DNA of 64,000 nucleotides from Rhododendron vialii (GCF_030253575.1 NC_080569.1:2748001-2812000); one strand, 5' to 3'. Positions 20,801-36,371 are shown, counted from the stretch's first letter. Numbers and translations are program-made. The notes: generated by a model not told the origin, from the sequence alone.

Positions 20801-23632
20801 TTTTTGCACACATGCCTGGAAAGAAAGGAGCAAGAAAAGAAAAGTTGCACAAGAAAATACTCTTTTACTGCTTTGCAATGTTTGTGAATGGGAGGGTGGG
20901 TGTTGAGGAGGTGAGAGGGACCTCAGGGAGGGGCATTTGTGTTGGGTGCCGCTACGGTGAACAAACATGTGACATAGATATAAATATTGCCGCAGATGAA
21001 GACTGTTTTGCATTTCTTTAAACTTGCTGGATTCAATAGAAGATTCCAATTTCATCTTTTAGGAGTTCAAAATTGCATATGCTCCACTTGGTATCAGTAG
21101 CTTTTCACGTTATAATGAAAGGACACGAGTACTCTTTGTGCCCTTTCAATAGGGGAAATGTTTTTTTCCTCGTGTTTTCATGATGATTTTGTTTGTGATT
21201 TTGTCCTTGTGATTTTGAATAGTTTCCTGTGTATTTCTCCGTGTTAATTTCATGATGAATTTTGTTAAAAGAACGGTTTTTCTTCTCATAGTCACGTTGA
21301 ACTGAGGCAGACATTGGAATCAGTGAGCAAATATTGTCACTTGATAGAGCGGTTGCATTTTGAAGCTTCGAAAGCAGGTTGTTCATTTTCTACCGATGGC
21401 ATTGGCTACTTCATGTCATTCTTGAAAAACCTCTTGCTTAACTTTTCTGTGGTAATTTTCCAGGTAGAGATGATAGTTTGAAATGGCCAACCTGCAATGA
21501 CCTAGTGAAAAACTGTCCTCATATAACTTCCTTAGCACTGAGAGGATTTAAGCTGCATGACAACAAAGTACGCGTTCTTGTCAAGGTGTGTTTCTGGAGA
21601 TGCAAAATTGTGTGTACAATAAAACTTAGTTCTCCATTTTTTTTTAAAAAAATACTCAGAAATTTGGCAATAATGTCCTAATTGATCTTTGCAAATTAAA
21701 AAACTGCCATTTTTGTGAAATTTCTTGGCATAGGTATCAGGTCATTCTCAACCAAGTATTGTGATCTTTCTAGGGTGTAGAGCTGTAAGGTCTGAGCTGT
21801 TTTGATGTTGACTCAGAACCCACAGGTTTTGGAGAACTGTGTCTTGAGTGATGGAAGTAGACCGATATCGATTTTCATGGTGATTAATTTTTATTGGCTG
21901 GGGGTACATGTTAGCAAAACACGTTATCAAGGAAGGCGAAGAATGAATGCAGTAGGCTAGTTCTGTGAAACAAATAACACGTCAGCCTTCTGTTAGATGT
22001 GGATTTATTTTGCATGAATAACATGAGTTTTGCCAAATTTATACTCTATGAAAGACTTCTGTATGTTACTAACTAGGAGACTGTCAGCCATGCAGGCTTG
22101 GGTGTCTGTGATAGTGAAACAAGGAGGGGGAGTTTTATCTAGATTTATTTTTAGTTTGTTGAACATGATTTAGCCATATCAATTGGATTGAATTACAATC
22201 CTAGGAAGCGGCTTAGAAATTGCATTCTGATTCAAACCTGATTGTATCAATCCAGGGTTTCCATAAACTGAAATATCTTGACTTCTCAACCTCCTACTCA
22301 ATCACTGGTGGCTTTCTCAGGTAAGCGTATTTCCTAGTGAACATGACCTTTTACAATTTGTCCTGTTTACCTGTCTGAAATTTTTAGGAGTTTACTTGAA
22401 ATATGCCACCTTCTGTCCTTTAGGAACCTTGGAGGAGATGCCGGCGGAAATCAACTGGAGGTTTTAATTTTACGAGACTGTATGCATCTCAAAGAAGTGG
22501 GTTACAATCTCTACCCTCTCTTTCTGCATGACTCTCTCTCTCTCTCTCTCTCTCTGACACACAAACACGCAATTGTGTCATCGTGCAGGTGGAAGTTGCA
22601 CGGATGTGTACTGCAGTTATTGCAGGAGATTTCAAGATCCTTAGGCATCTTGTGAGTGAAAACAAGTTTTAGCTGCATTCATTCTTATTTGGATTTTGTT
22701 TTCTTGAACTTGTTATGATCCCTGAGCTTTGAGTTTCATGCTGTCTCTCTTGCTGTATTTGTGCTTTTGGTTTTTATGTTTTTTTCTTCAAAAACAAGGT
22801 TTCTAAGCTTTCCTCACTGGATTTCACTGTACCGTCCAAACAGGACATATCGAACAGGGAAGGTCTAGCATCTGAAGGTGATTGGTATCATAGATGTTAT
22901 AGCACAAGGTAGTTGTTCCATATCTTTTACTTTTCCTTTGAATGTCATACTATGTTTTGTAATCTTTAACAAGGTTAAGATGATCTGGTTGCATACAACG
23001 GAAACCACAAATGGCAACGGGGCAGATCAATGCTGGATTTCACTTCCTCTGTCCCCAAACCCAAAAATCTTTTATATCTCTAAACGCCCCAACCCATGGG
23101 AGACTTTTTTGGGCACCGTATCCCACTCCTAGACGCGGATTGGGAATCCTCACAGCTATAGGGCTTCCCCAACTCTCACCCCAATCTTTTCACTTCCTTG
23201 TGTTGTAATAAACTTGTAATCTTTGGTTTTATGGTGCAGTGGCATTCCTGTAAAGCAACTGGAGGAAGAAAGGCCTGGTTTCTACCTTGCGGCTGAGTTC
23301 CCTCATGAAGGAAGGTTGGTTTGATCATTTACCTTTATGAAACTGCTTTGTCAAAGGAACGTGGAAATATTTCTAACCTTTTTGTGGAATTTCTCGACTT
23401 CTTTTGCAGTTTCATCGATATTGAACAAATGGTTGCCAATGAAGCATACAGTGATTTGAGCTCACCTTCACAGCCAAGCAGTCATACATCAGATGGAAGT
23501 GGGACACTGTTCACGAGTTCAACAGAAAGTAGCTACAATAGCGATCAGGGTAGTGGCAATGAGGATGGCCGAGAAGCCAGCTACATAATTTATGAGGAGA
23601 GTTCAGATGAAGTGGACTTTCTGGTTGGCTGA
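17845..23632 (+). CDS. F-box/LRR protein, SKIP17-like
   Basis: Twelve exons: 17845-18201, 18839-19014, 20046-20240, 20591-20701, 21292-21377, 21464-21585, 22256-22320, 22424-22496, 22589-22651, 22799-22908, 23240-23314, 23410-23632. They sum to 1656 nt (551 aa) with no phase conflict. The F-box spans about residues 112-155 (ALPPDLTTKVFSVLDTQSVC...); in SCF E3 ligases this module binds SKP1/ASK. The middle holds leucine-rich repeats (LRRLHLYNIERMDNAALCAAL, LLDLEIVGL, ITSLALRGFKL, LEVLILRDCMHLKEV) that would present the substrate surface. The C-terminus is Ser-rich then acidic (ESSYNSDQGSGNEDG, YEESSDEVDFLVG). The region DLSFDRLLESRPCDSDQ plus RSARKRA is what I remember of Arabidopsis SKIP17 and its neighbour paralogue; the name rests on that memory. 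The leader has a CT-rich tract (17808-17836). The substrate is unknown. Confidence 0.85.
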
Positions 23633-23678
23633 AAGAAGCGCCTAGTAAGCATGAACCAGATTTTCAAGGTCAGTTGCT

Positions 23679-23709
<31 letters not shown>

Positions 23710-25600
23710 ATATATGCCTCAGGCATGTGGTGGATTTCCTTTTGCTGCTTTATTACTTATTTTAGCTTTATAAGCTGACTTTTCTCTTTATATGGAGAAT
23801 TCGCTGCATGATGGCTGAGGCATGATTTATCAAGGGTTGAGAATTCTACACGACACTGAGCAATAGGCTTCTTTGTTTGCTTTCTGTTGGTCTGACATTA
23901 TTTGCCCAACTTCTGTATTCCATTTGCAACTTACTCTTCTGATCTTTGTGGGCCAAAATTCTAGGAAACGAATTCGCCACTAAAAATAGTTTCCGGGAAA
24001 GCAATTTCATATGGCGTGCCCTCTAAAGGCTGCATTAACAAACCTCAGAAAACGACTAGCGGTTCAAGCAACTAGTCTCTGCAGCTCCCGTAGTTCTTCC
24101 TTTATGCTGACTATATGAAAGCATGGCAGAAAAAGAACATATTAAACATTATGCTTTTGGGATTATGTGAAGATGGCTACTCTTGCATTGCATTTTTTCC
24201 TTTTCCCCAGGAACTTTGCAGCCTAGTAGATGCTACATTCTGTATTTTTGTCTGCATCATATTTGTAATTGATGATCTGGTGGTTGTTGGCAGATGATAA
24301 ACAAGATGCTTTAAGGGGCTTTGGCAGGACGGAAAAAAAAAAAAAAAAAACACGGTGTGGTGAATAAAATGGTTGTAGGCAATGGATGTCTGAATATCCT
24401 CTCATGTGGTCATCCCCACCGTTAAGGCAAATGCTTGCTGCTTGCAGACCTTGTAAATGCGGAGACTTGGTAGTGTATTTTTCCCTCCCTTTTCAGTTTT
24501 TAGAGATGAATATCGAGCCTGTAGTTCACTCCGTTAGCCTAGATGGAGACGCGGAGTACCTATGAGAGGGATTATTTTTCATTCACCCTCTCAAGCAGTC
24601 ACCCATGTTTGTTGTCGTTTATACTTAAAAACTTGTGCAACATTTTCGAATAATTGTTGCCACTATATTATGTGTTAGTTATACGAATTTTCCGAGAAGC
24701 CTGGATAAATCTGTATTACTACAAAAAATGGAATTTGAATACTCTCTTTCTTCGCTACCAGCAGCGGTGGCACACCCGCTGGGAAGGATTACATCAAATA
24801 TAAATAAGAGTTCTCAATCAACCTTCTGAAGAAGGGTTCTCATTTATTATTCACTGGTAAAAATACTAAACTAATTGGTTATTCATCTGTTTTTTCCTGA
24901 ATTTTTTCATGTTGGTATATCTTCCCCAATGTTACCTCATTTTGTTTAATCTATGTTCTAATTATCTGCTTTTCGTTTTTTCAAAGCCATTTTTGTTTTT
25001 CTGATGAATAGTAGTAGTGATCACATCTGAGGGGTGTCGGATTCACCAACCCGGGCTACATCTGTCCCTGATCAATATAGTAACTTACGCGCCATAGTTT
25101 TGCCCATGCATTGCGCGTGCCACAGCTTCTTGTGATAATTAAAAAAAGGTGCAATATTCCATTAACTGCATTGCAAGAAATCGATATTGTTTACACCCAG
25201 TTGGTCTCCTTTTCAACGAACTTTTTTCTCCAAATTTAACAAACTAAAGTACAACAAGAGGGTGTAGCCAAGAAATGATGTTTACGTTGGTTCTTCTTTT
25301 TTCTTTTTTCTTTTTTTAATTGGGTTTTTGGAAGTGAGGTTTGCATTATATTAAAGATGGACTAATGGGAGTTTAAGGGAGGTATCAAGTAGGTGGATCT
25401 TCACTTGGAGCGATAGTGGTGGACTCCGGGCTACAGGATATGGAGATGGCTAGTGTCAAGTAATATTTTTAAAGATATGTTAACTAGGAATTTTGATTTC
25501 GTGGTTGTAACTAAGGTGCCTAGGCAGCTTCTGGTGTACGCTCACAAGCTTGTTAAGGTGCCTATAAACATTTTATGTATGTTGTACTTAAACTAAAATA
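23633..25600. other. 3' UTR of the F-box gene and intergenic DNA
   Basis: A GT microsatellite lies at 23685-23709, and a poly(A) run at 24333-24350. The first several hundred bases probably include the 3' UTR or a UTR intron (CAAG/GTCAG near 23670). Beyond about 24600 no gene was seen. Confidence 0.4.
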
Positions 25601-25604
25601 AATG

Positions 25605-26110
25605 GTGACCCGATCTTTTCTTTTCTTTTTTTTGATTCAACAAAATTTTTATTCAAGATATGTCATACGACATTCGACATCTATAAAAGGAACTCATAAC
25701 AACCAAAGGAAAGAATCTAAACCTACACCACCTTGGCTGGAACATGACATATTGCAAAGCACGCCAAACACAGTTGGGGTATAGTGGTAGCCACACAATG
25801 TGAAGGCAGACAAGCTACAACCAGAAACAGAGAACACAAATAAAAACCCTGAAACCCTCGATCGACACAGCCGAAAAGGGGTAAAGTCCCAGAAACGAGG
25901 GATACTAAAACCCCCCCCAAACGGAGGCACGCACACACAAAGAAAAAAAAAACTCAAAACAGGGTTTAAAAGCAAAAGGAAAACGAAAATAAAAGAAAAA
26001 GAACCCTAGCAGAGGAAAATATCGGAGGAATCCGCTGCACAGCAAACCCTAACCGGTGAAGTAGAGGGAATGACGAGCGTTTGCTTTAGAGAGAGAAGGA
26101 AATTATGAAA
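25605..26110 (-). repeat. Retroposed non-LTR (LINE-like) 3' fragment
   Basis: Read on the minus strand, the block begins with a leader-like AGGGTTT-rich, T-rich sequence and ends in ATAAAAATTTTGTTGATTC-type sequence running into an A-rich tail (the T-rich run at 25616-25633 on the plus strand). Such ends are common in plant L1-type LINEs. No reverse transcriptase domain is visible, so it is a short or decayed copy. The assignment is tentative. Confidence 0.35.
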
Positions 26111-26402
26111 GTGAATTTACGTAATGGAACCTTAATGATGACCACATCTTGAGTGTCATTTGTTGTTTCATAAATGTCATAACAGAATGAGTTTCATTTG
26201 TCTTGTAATAGAGGATGTCACTAATATATTGATAACATGTCAGATGACATTGAATGGTAATCCCCATAATATTGCTTTTATTTAGCTTGATGAGATCTTG
26301 TCACTAAATAAGTGTCAATTGCTAAATAAGTGGGTCTTGTAATAAAATAAAAGGAAGGAATCTAAGTCACATGATACATGAATGACGCGTGAAATTCTTC
26401 CC

Positions 26403-27100
26403 TGTAGGGATTCGATTTGTCGGGACCTTGACCGCGATATGGGTTAGGCTCCTCCCTCCGTTGGTCCGTGCTTCCGTCGCTTGACCTGCAACAAGTTACT
26501 AGGGCTGGGAAAGCCCAGTGACCCTCCGACGATCAAGTAGGGGTTCGATTTGTCGGGACCTTGACCGCGATATGGGTTAGGCTCCTCCCTCCGTTGGTCC
26601 GTGCTTCCGCCGCTTGACCTGCAACAAGTCACTAGGGCTGGGAAAGCCCAGTGACCCTCCGACGATCAAGTTAGATTTCAGGGGAGAATGTAGATCTCGG
26701 GTTAGGGAAGAATGACATCCCTCTAAAAAATGAGTATCCTTTTGTATTTATAGACCTAGGTTTGCTTGGCCTCCAAGCTAGTGCGTGAAGAGTACGCTCG
26801 GGTGACATCATAGATGACGCACCGAATAAGGCGGTTACGGAGCACATGGCTAGGTCAACCCTTTGTGAGGATTATTAGAGATGCTGTGTCTCATCAGGGC
26901 TTGCTCGGGAGCCCTTGGTGCTGCGTTTCGGGGGTCGGTATGGAGCCCTCGGTAATATGTTTCCGGGGTCGGTACGGAGCCCTCGGTGGTATGTCTCCGG
27001 GATCGGTACGGAGCCCTCGGTAATATGCTTCCGGGGTCGGTACGGAGCTCGGTGATGTCTTCGGAGTAAGTACGGAGCCCCATTTATTCGGGCCACTACA
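26403..27100. mobile_element. Solo LTR of an LTR retrotransposon, with 5-bp target duplication
   Basis: The 698-bp block starts TGTAG and ends CTACA, and is flanked by TTCCC on both sides (26398-26402 and 27101-27105). A TATA-like TATTTATAGACC lies inside (near 26735). There is no internal coding region, so recombination between two LTRs is the likely origin. Inside are two near-identical 133-bp units (about 26407-26672) and four 33-bp units around GGGTCGGTACGGAGCCCTCGG (about 26930-27065). The intact ends and perfect target duplication suggest a fairly recent insertion. The superfamily cannot be assigned from the LTR alone. Confidence 0.8.
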
Positions 27101-27625
27101 TTCCCAAAATATGGTAAGTTGTTAATTTTGGCAAGAACAATAACTTTTTCCTTAAATTTTGTGTAAATTTAAATTGAAATGGCGAGTCTAGCAAAAAATT
27201 GAAGGAAAATGCAAACTAAACTGTTTTGGATAATAATACTACTAAAAATGTTCATACATTCAAAAAAAGTGCATGAAAAATTCTAAAATCAGCTCAATGG
27301 ATTGATAATAATAAATATATGAATGTGTATTAAATAGTATAAAAATTTCACATAAATACGTTTTTTTTTTTGTCTTATAGTGTACTTATCATTAGTGCAA
27401 TGAATTGACAATAACAAGACCGAAAGTGCATGACCATCCGTCAAAGCATATTGATATTGTGAAGGTTGCATTAAAATTCTAACCCTTTTTTTTTTTTCTC
27501 GTGTGAATGGGCTCAAATCAGCCCGGACCGAAAAATTGAAAACGGGAGCGGGGTCTATAAATCGAAGTTTTTATTACCATGTGACAAAATCCATGTCCGC
27601 GGCGGATTCTCGGCTTTAGCTCGGC
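27101..27625. promoter_or_regulatory. WDR5 upstream region with TATA box
   Basis: TATAAAT at 27556-27562 lies about 65 bp before the WDR5 ATG, after a short GC-rich patch. The rest is AT-rich DNA with T runs (27361-27371, 27487-27499). The solo LTR ends about 500 bp upstream of the start codon, so it lies within promoter distance. Confidence 0.5.
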
Positions 27626-30210
<2,585 letters not shown>

Positions 30211-32366
30211 ATTCAGAAGCAACTGTGCACGGGTAAGTTTCTTCCTATTGGAGTAAGTTTTCAAATTCACTCTTTCTGCCCCCCAAATTTTGATTTTCTC
30301 AAGTATCCGGAGTAGTTGTGGAAGACTTGAATCAGATTTTTAAGAATAGACATAATGCAACTTGTATAGCCTTTGTAGCAAGTTTCAGTCATTCCAGTTG
30401 CTTTTCCTCATCATATCACATCCATCATGGTTGCAATGTGGACACTAGCTAAGAGCATCTCCAAGAGGCCCTTCGAATGGCTTAAGTAGCTAGTAAAGGC
30501 TTTATTTTGGCACTCCAAGAGGCTCTCTTCTCCATTAGCATTTTTGCCTTGGGTTTTTTTCCACTAGCTACTAAAAGTGGATCCCTACTATGTATGAAAT
30601 GCCAATTCTCTCCCTTTTCCCCTACTAGCCAATGCAAGCGGTCCTCCTCTTCAAAAAGTAAAATAGACAAAATAAAGAAAGTACTTTTTTTTTTTGTACT
30701 TTTGACTAGCTAATGTAACTAGTAGTGTTGGAGATACTACCTAGCCATGTTCTTTTTTGGGTGATAGAGTGGGGTACTGTGGCTCAAACCCTTGACGTGG
30801 CAAATGACACCACAAGAGTGCCACCAGAAGGGAAATCAAAGCTTTGGTGCTACCTGGCTATGTTCACAACCACATGAAGTACTTCATACCCTAGTAATAT
30901 GTCAACCCTTGTACAAAGCTAATTTATGGTGCTTCTTTCCCATTCTAGTTGCACCTATTCATAGTATGACTCTTAACTTCAATATTGCCTGTTTTGGTTC
31001 TATAAGATGAAAGTACACCCTTTTATAAGTGGGAGTAGATTTTCAGCCAAGGGAAATTCACTGTCCTCGCTAAACACAAGCCAGCGTTGGATGAGAGGCC
31101 TTTGATGTAGTACTAGTTTTCATACAATTCCAAATTTTATACTGTATTGAGGAATGCAGAAATGCGGCCATTAGAAAGGTTCTTTCCACATTTCATGGGA
31201 AGAAAGCATCCCCTTTTGGTGCTTGATCCATTCAATAATGCATTATTCAAAATATGATGCAGGCTGAACATAATACATGAATGCTAGAGAATATGCAATT
31301 GGATGGAGCTGCAAAGACCAAGCAAGTGTGATACTTCTGTATCATGACCATGAGTTAAAGTCATTACTAGATGAAGGCAGGTTCAATCCTTCAAGAAGAC
31401 CAGGAGACTTTGCTACATTATTTGGGTCTTTTATGTAAAGCAGTGTGTAAATTTTATAAATAGTTCTGATTTCTGATCCTTTTTGTGTAGAGGCTAAAGC
31501 CAACAACATGGCCTTCCTGACTTGGTGGATGCAAGTTCCACAAGTTTTAACACAATATGGGCTTTCTATGTTCTGTCATTTCTTTCTCTTGAAATTCCAG
31601 AGGTTTTGGTGTAATTTTGGGTATAGCAAAGTGCTGTGCTGACTGTGCCCACAATAACTATCCATTTTTGTTAAGGTTTATGGGCAAATCATATATTGTA
31701 TGATAAAATTCCGCTGCGAGCTGAGATTAAAACTTTTGGGAGCGAAATTGCAAATATAAAGCAGGTTTGTTGTTGCCATGTCAAGACTCAAGAATTCAGA
31801 AGTCTTGGGGTGAAATTTTCGATTCCTTGTAGGCACAACAAAGTTAATTAACCCTCTGTGCCTTGCTCTCTTTTTTTCTACGTTCTTTGCAAGAGAATTA
31901 TTGGTTGGAGCAAGCACTGCTCCTAGCATCAAGTGACTCAAGTCTGTCGCCAAAGAGTTCACTAACATATATCGCCTAGTTTTAGTGGAACTGACCATTA
32001 CAATTTGAGAATTGTGTGACAACCCAGGATTCCAAAGAGTGGGACTTTGGAAAAAGATATAGTAATATATATGGAAACTCAACCAGCTACTGTATAGACT
32101 GAGGTTAATTTTTTGAAGCAGGTTAGCTAGCGCGGGTTCTCCATTAGAGAAGTTGGAACAATACACATAATTGTGTTTCAAGTTTATTCGGGCATATGCA
32201 TAGGTACTACAGATGAGTACTCATAAATCATTTCCACATCCCAAATACTCTTCCCGGCTACTATCAGTTTCGTGTGAGGTCAACGCATACGGTTACATAA
32301 ATTGTGTCCTCTACCGAAGCCAAAATTCTCTCGTCCCAACCCCATCTCCACCCCTCCCTGTCAATG
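30211..32366. other. Intergenic region between WDR5 and the plastid membrane protein gene
   Basis: Includes the WDR5 3' UTR and the MITE at 30453-30741. The rest has no supported gene. A 167-codon minus-strand frame at 31678-32181 has no recognisable motif and low-complexity composition. Confidence 0.5.
30453..30741. mobile_element. MITE with GAGCATCTCCAA-type end
   Basis: The left end GAGCATCTCCAAGAGG pairs with the right end GTGTTGGAGATACTAC (reverse complement GTAGTATCTCCAACAC). Subterminal inverted pieces around ACTAGCTA support a foldable element of about 290 bp. GAGCATCTCCA ends are widespread in plant non-autonomous elements. The family is left open. Confidence 0.5.
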
Positions 32367-34729
32367 TCATTGGGTATTTCTCAAACCGAACGTGTCTTCA
32401 ACACCGTCCGTCACTTTCTTTCTCCGCTCTGCAATCATATCCGAATATGCCTGAGAAAAAAGAGAGGAGGAAAAGTTCAAAGGGAGCTTCTATCCTTTCT
32501 CTTGCAGATGTTGCCGTACGTCAGAGTGACCAAACAACCAAAAAGAAATAATCATCCTAGAATATAGGAGAGGCTTATAGCCTTATATGCTAAAAGAAAA
32601 AAAAGAAAAAAAAAAAGGGAGGGAAAAGGTGGTGCATGCGCTATTGGGTGTTTCCCCGTTCCATGTCTTAAGCTACATGGAGAAAAAGAACCAAAACAAG
32701 ATAAATCAGGAAGTAGTACCCCGTGGAATTTCTCAGCAAATTTTGAAAAAAATGAACAAAAAATAACCACAATGCAGGCATAGTCAGCACTTTGCAATAT
32801 TAGGAAAATTTAATCACAAGAGGCAGAGACAACAAAGAGAAAGTTCATACCTTGGGGTAAGAATACAAAAAGATGTACCACCATGCACAAATAAGTGAGA
32901 GAACTATTGCAGTCACTAGTATGGAGTGCAGAATTAGCCAGCTAGAGGCAATCCCTACTACTCCAGTCAGCGTTATTGTCCATGGTTGGCACCTAACAAA
33001 AGAATCAAGTTAAAACTACAACACAAGCACATTGGAAAGACGTAATTTGGTTGTATAATAAACAAAACAAAACAAAATGAAAGTATTTGGTGGTTCTAAT
33101 AAAATTGAACTTACCAAAAATAAATGAAAGAAAGAATTCAGTTCTATTCGATATAAATGACACATTCCAAATCTAGCTTACAGACCTCACTTCTTTGACA
33201 AATGGCGGGTGCTCATTTCTAGTTAAAATTCAGGGAATAAACAGTATGCTTCGGTGGCACCCCTGGGTTACCAATTATTCATTACCCAATCGATGAGGAT
33301 AGGAAACAAAGAATCATCTTAAAGCATCACTTGTCATTCGCTGAGAAGGTAGATAAAATGAGTAAAAAATATGTATTCTTATCAACGGCAGATACAAATC
33401 ATTCCAAGGTCCTGGAAGTAACATTTTCCCACGAACTGCTGAAAGCATGATTACAATTTACAAAAATCGTTGGATACTCGGGCAAAATCAAAACGAAGGG
33501 GCAAGTGAATCAGAAGGTCAGTAATGTGGTCAGTAGTCGAAACAAATTCTCACCGAAGTACAATAGCCACAATTCCTGATGTATACAGAAACCATTCGTC
33601 AATATAGTTATGGTGTAATCATGTTATACTCTATTCCACTCTATTTTCATTTCAAGACCACTCTCCTGAGAAAAACTATCAATGATCACTGCTCGCCTAG
33701 TCTTCCATTAAACTTTTTCCTTCTGATTAAGTGCTTATACAATTTTCTTTCTTTCCTTCAAAATTCTTCAATTACAATGCCCTATATCTGCCCTAAACAA
33801 ATCGAACCTAAAGCCAAAGAGATAATTCGAATAACTGCATTGGACAAGGCTGTGGAGCACATGGCTAATGTTACATACTTCTTTCGTTTGATCTTCTGTA
33901 ATTCTTTTGGTTCATGTCATGTATTTTTTGCTTTATGTTATGTACTGTTTTGACGTAGTTACGAATAGGAATATACCCTAGAGAAGAGAAGTTAAGTATG
34001 TCTATAGTTAGGTACGAATTTCATGGTTAGTTGCCTATCTTGTGGTTCATGGTTAGATTTGTTACACAGTTGTTTGGTTTATCTGTACAGTATTAGTATT
34101 TTGGTTATAGTAAGCAAAATATTTAGTGTTATTTACGAATCATTTCGGTTAGATTATGAAACTAATGATCAAGGTTGTACCATAAGCTTCTCCAATTGGA
34201 TTCCCAAGAGTGGAAATAAGAAACTAAATCTATAATTTAGCAGGAACTAGCACAAATTTCAGTCACACCCCATTTTTCAGTGCACTCCTAAGAACACTTC
34301 AAGAAGTGCACACAAAATGTCCGAAAGAAATTACGAAACCAGAAGGGAAGTGAAGATGGAATTGAACTGACCCAAACAGGGCTTAAAAAGCAACATGGAT
34401 TGCACAGAATTGAGAGAATACCCATGAAGGGAAAAAGCTCACCAGGAGGGCTTGGTGTCCCAAACGGAGTCATACTCTAGAGAGAGATAGTTCATATACC
34501 CATCCATATCATCGACGGCGCCGTTTTCGTCCATGAACGCCGACTCCTTCGGGTCATTCGAATTGCTTCCAAGAACGGCGGTTCTGTTGCGGATAAGGGT
34601 TGTTTGCGGATGGATTGAAGCGGGTTTTGGGCAGAAACTGGGATTGGAATGGAGGGTTTGACGATGAGAGAAATGGGGTCGCAGTGAACGACAGGAGAGA
34701 GAGGGAGTGAGAGCCGATATAGCTATCAT
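32367..34729 (-). CDS. Small plastid-targeted membrane protein (At1g64355 / DUF6737-like)
   Basis: Minus strand, three exons: 34729-34443, 32992-32851, 32450-32367. They total 513 nt (170 aa) with GT-AG borders and matching phase. The N-terminus (about 50 residues, Ser/Leu/Arg-rich, MIAISALTPSLSCRSLRPH) looks like a chloroplast transit peptide. The core has MNYLSLEYDSVWDTKPSWCQPWTITLTG in outline, then a long hydrophobic segment (about residues 103-140) that could be one or two membrane helices, then LYSYPKAYSDMIAERRKKV and a short tail DTFGLRNTQ. VWDxKPxWCQPWTI recalls a conserved cyanobacterial/plastid family I remember as DUF6737 and Arabidopsis At1g64355. The name rests on memory and the biochemical role is unknown. 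The last exon was found only by extending the model through the acceptor at 32451. The 1.45-kb first intron shows nothing. Confidence 0.8.
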
Positions 34730-34825
34730 TTCGGTTTGTGTGTGGGAGAGAGGCCTGTGGCTTCAAACTTGAAAGACCCCTTTTCTTTTCTTTTTTTGTC
34801 CTCATTTTGTCTACTACTATTTTTT

Positions 34826-35060
34826 TACTCACCCGGTCCAAAAAAAAAATGTCAATTTTTAATATTTATGTCAATTTCATTTTTTATATCTTTTAATATG
34901 AATTTTTAAAAATATGCGATATTGATCTTATTTGATAATTTCTTATTAGATATATTATATAATGTTTTCAAACTTATAAAAAATAATATAGATTGAAAAA
35001 TATAAACAAGAAAAATGACACGAATATTAAAGGTTGATATCTTTTTGAAATGAAGTGAAA
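34826..35060. repeat. Possible decayed Stowaway-like MITE
   Basis: ACTCACCCGGTCC near 34826 resembles a Stowaway terminus and is followed by very AT-rich DNA ending near GACACGAATATTAAAGG. The right terminus is not clear, so the call is weak. Confidence 0.25.
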
Positions 35061-35264
35061 GTCATTGATTCTTTCTTTCTTTAGGTTAAATTCCGTTTTC
35101 AGCTTCCATCGAATTTGGTCTCCAGTTTCAGACATTTGAGGGTTGTTCTTGGGCCCACAATAATAATAAAAAATTATTGTGCTAATTTTATTTTGCAAGC
35201 TTAATGCATTTCAAAATCATATCACCCGGTATTCGATCAACTTGATTTTCGACGTGATCAGTGT

Positions 35265-35425
35265 TCTCGACTAGCTCTAAAAGTGAACAACTCAAATCAT
35301 TGTTGTGAGCCCGGTAACACGAGGTTGGTATTCTCGGCGAGCTCTAAAAGTGAACAATATTAATCATTGTTGTGGGCCCGGTTACCGGGTCCACAAATGA
35401 CCGAGATTGGTCCAATCCGGAAGGG
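35265..35425. repeat. Dispersed repeat, two tandem units
   Basis: Two units of about 67 bp share AGCTCTAAAAGTGAACAA and ATCATTGTTGTG(A/G)GCCCGG. Related single copies lie near 6290-6390 and 57235-57345, each with ...TTGTTGTGGGGCC... followed by a purine/pyrimidine block ending near TTGGACTGGAC or TTGGTCCAATCC. Origin unknown. Confidence 0.5.
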
Positions 35426-36022
35426 AGCCGAGTCCCTTCCCTGAGGTTAAATTGTTTTCCAGGTAGTAGTAGTACTAAAATAGTACAAGAAAGCACAAGC
35501 GCCGTATAAGGATTAAAAACAGGAGCGTAGTTGAAGGATTATGTGAACGAATCGAACAATGAATTAGTGAACAATGAATTAGTGGAATCCATATATTTGT
35601 TCAAACGAGCTATAAAACTTGAATTCATATCGTTGATATAGACATACTCAATTCTTGAAACTCATCAATACCACGTTCACGTGTACAGAGTTTATTTGAT
35701 GCAAAAAAATTCATACATTTTCCCATGTACGGGTTATTAGTGGACAAAAATAGAAAGAACCATGACCCAACAAACAAGAAAAGCCTTCTAAAGAAAAACA
35801 AAGTTGGTATCGAGGACAGAATCCTAAACAAAGGCGGTTTAGGATTCCAAGTCGCAGGATCCTTTGGTTCCCATAAAAGATGCATTCTGCCTAGAGCAAT
35901 CAATAACACAACTGCATTAAGAGCCGTTCGTTTGATGCACGTGAGCCCACAAACATCAAACGGCTCCAAAAGCGGTTGCGTCCAGAAGTTGTGTTCTTAG
36001 ACTTCTTGTTCTGCCTGAAGGC

Positions 36023-36028
36023 TATAAA
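36023..36028 (+). promoter_or_regulatory. TATA box, NAC remnant (duplicate I)
   Basis: TATAAA in GGCTATAAAAAC. The same site is preserved upstream of the NAC gene in duplicate II at 38810. Confidence 0.5.
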
Positions 36029-36250
36029 AACAAAACCTCCTCAAAACCTTTTACCAGTTCCTTCTCTCCTCTTATATATCTCTCCAAACCTTTTCATTAT
36101 GTAAGTCTACTATAGTCTTCTTCCTTTTTTTACAGCCGCTATTCACCACCGCGAAAAACCGCATACCACCCTGTTTCCAACTTACTCCAAACCTTCATTA
36201 CAGTGCTCATAGAATTTACAGGGGCTTCTGTGGGACCTGAGACAGAAAGA

Positions 36251-36371
36251 ATGGATTTGGATTACTTTTTGATGCATCAACTAAACAACAAATTTACAAA
36301 CCAGCCAGTTCTAATAAACAGATTAATCATAGCAAACCTCAGTAATCACAATCCTCAAGATTTCTTCCCGG
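36251..36371 (+). pseudogene. NAC gene remnant: first coding exon only
   Basis: This 121-nt exon has the same length, start and donor position as 39049-39169 and encodes nearly the same 40 residues (MDLDYFLMHQLNNKFTNQP..., ending DFFPG). The exons for the DNA-binding core and the WVLCKIY block were removed by the deletion that joins 36395 to 36427. A TATA box and leader remain, so it could still be transcribed but cannot encode a NAC domain. Confidence 0.75.

Noticed and set aside
26403-27100. CRISPR-like array suggested by the regular 33-bp repeats
   Set aside because: The repeats are contiguous without unique spacers, lie within an LTR, and the genome is plant nuclear.
31678-32181. 167-codon minus-strand frame
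   Set aside because: No motif, no homologous feel, AT-rich composition and no splice context; long enough to arise by chance in this DNA.
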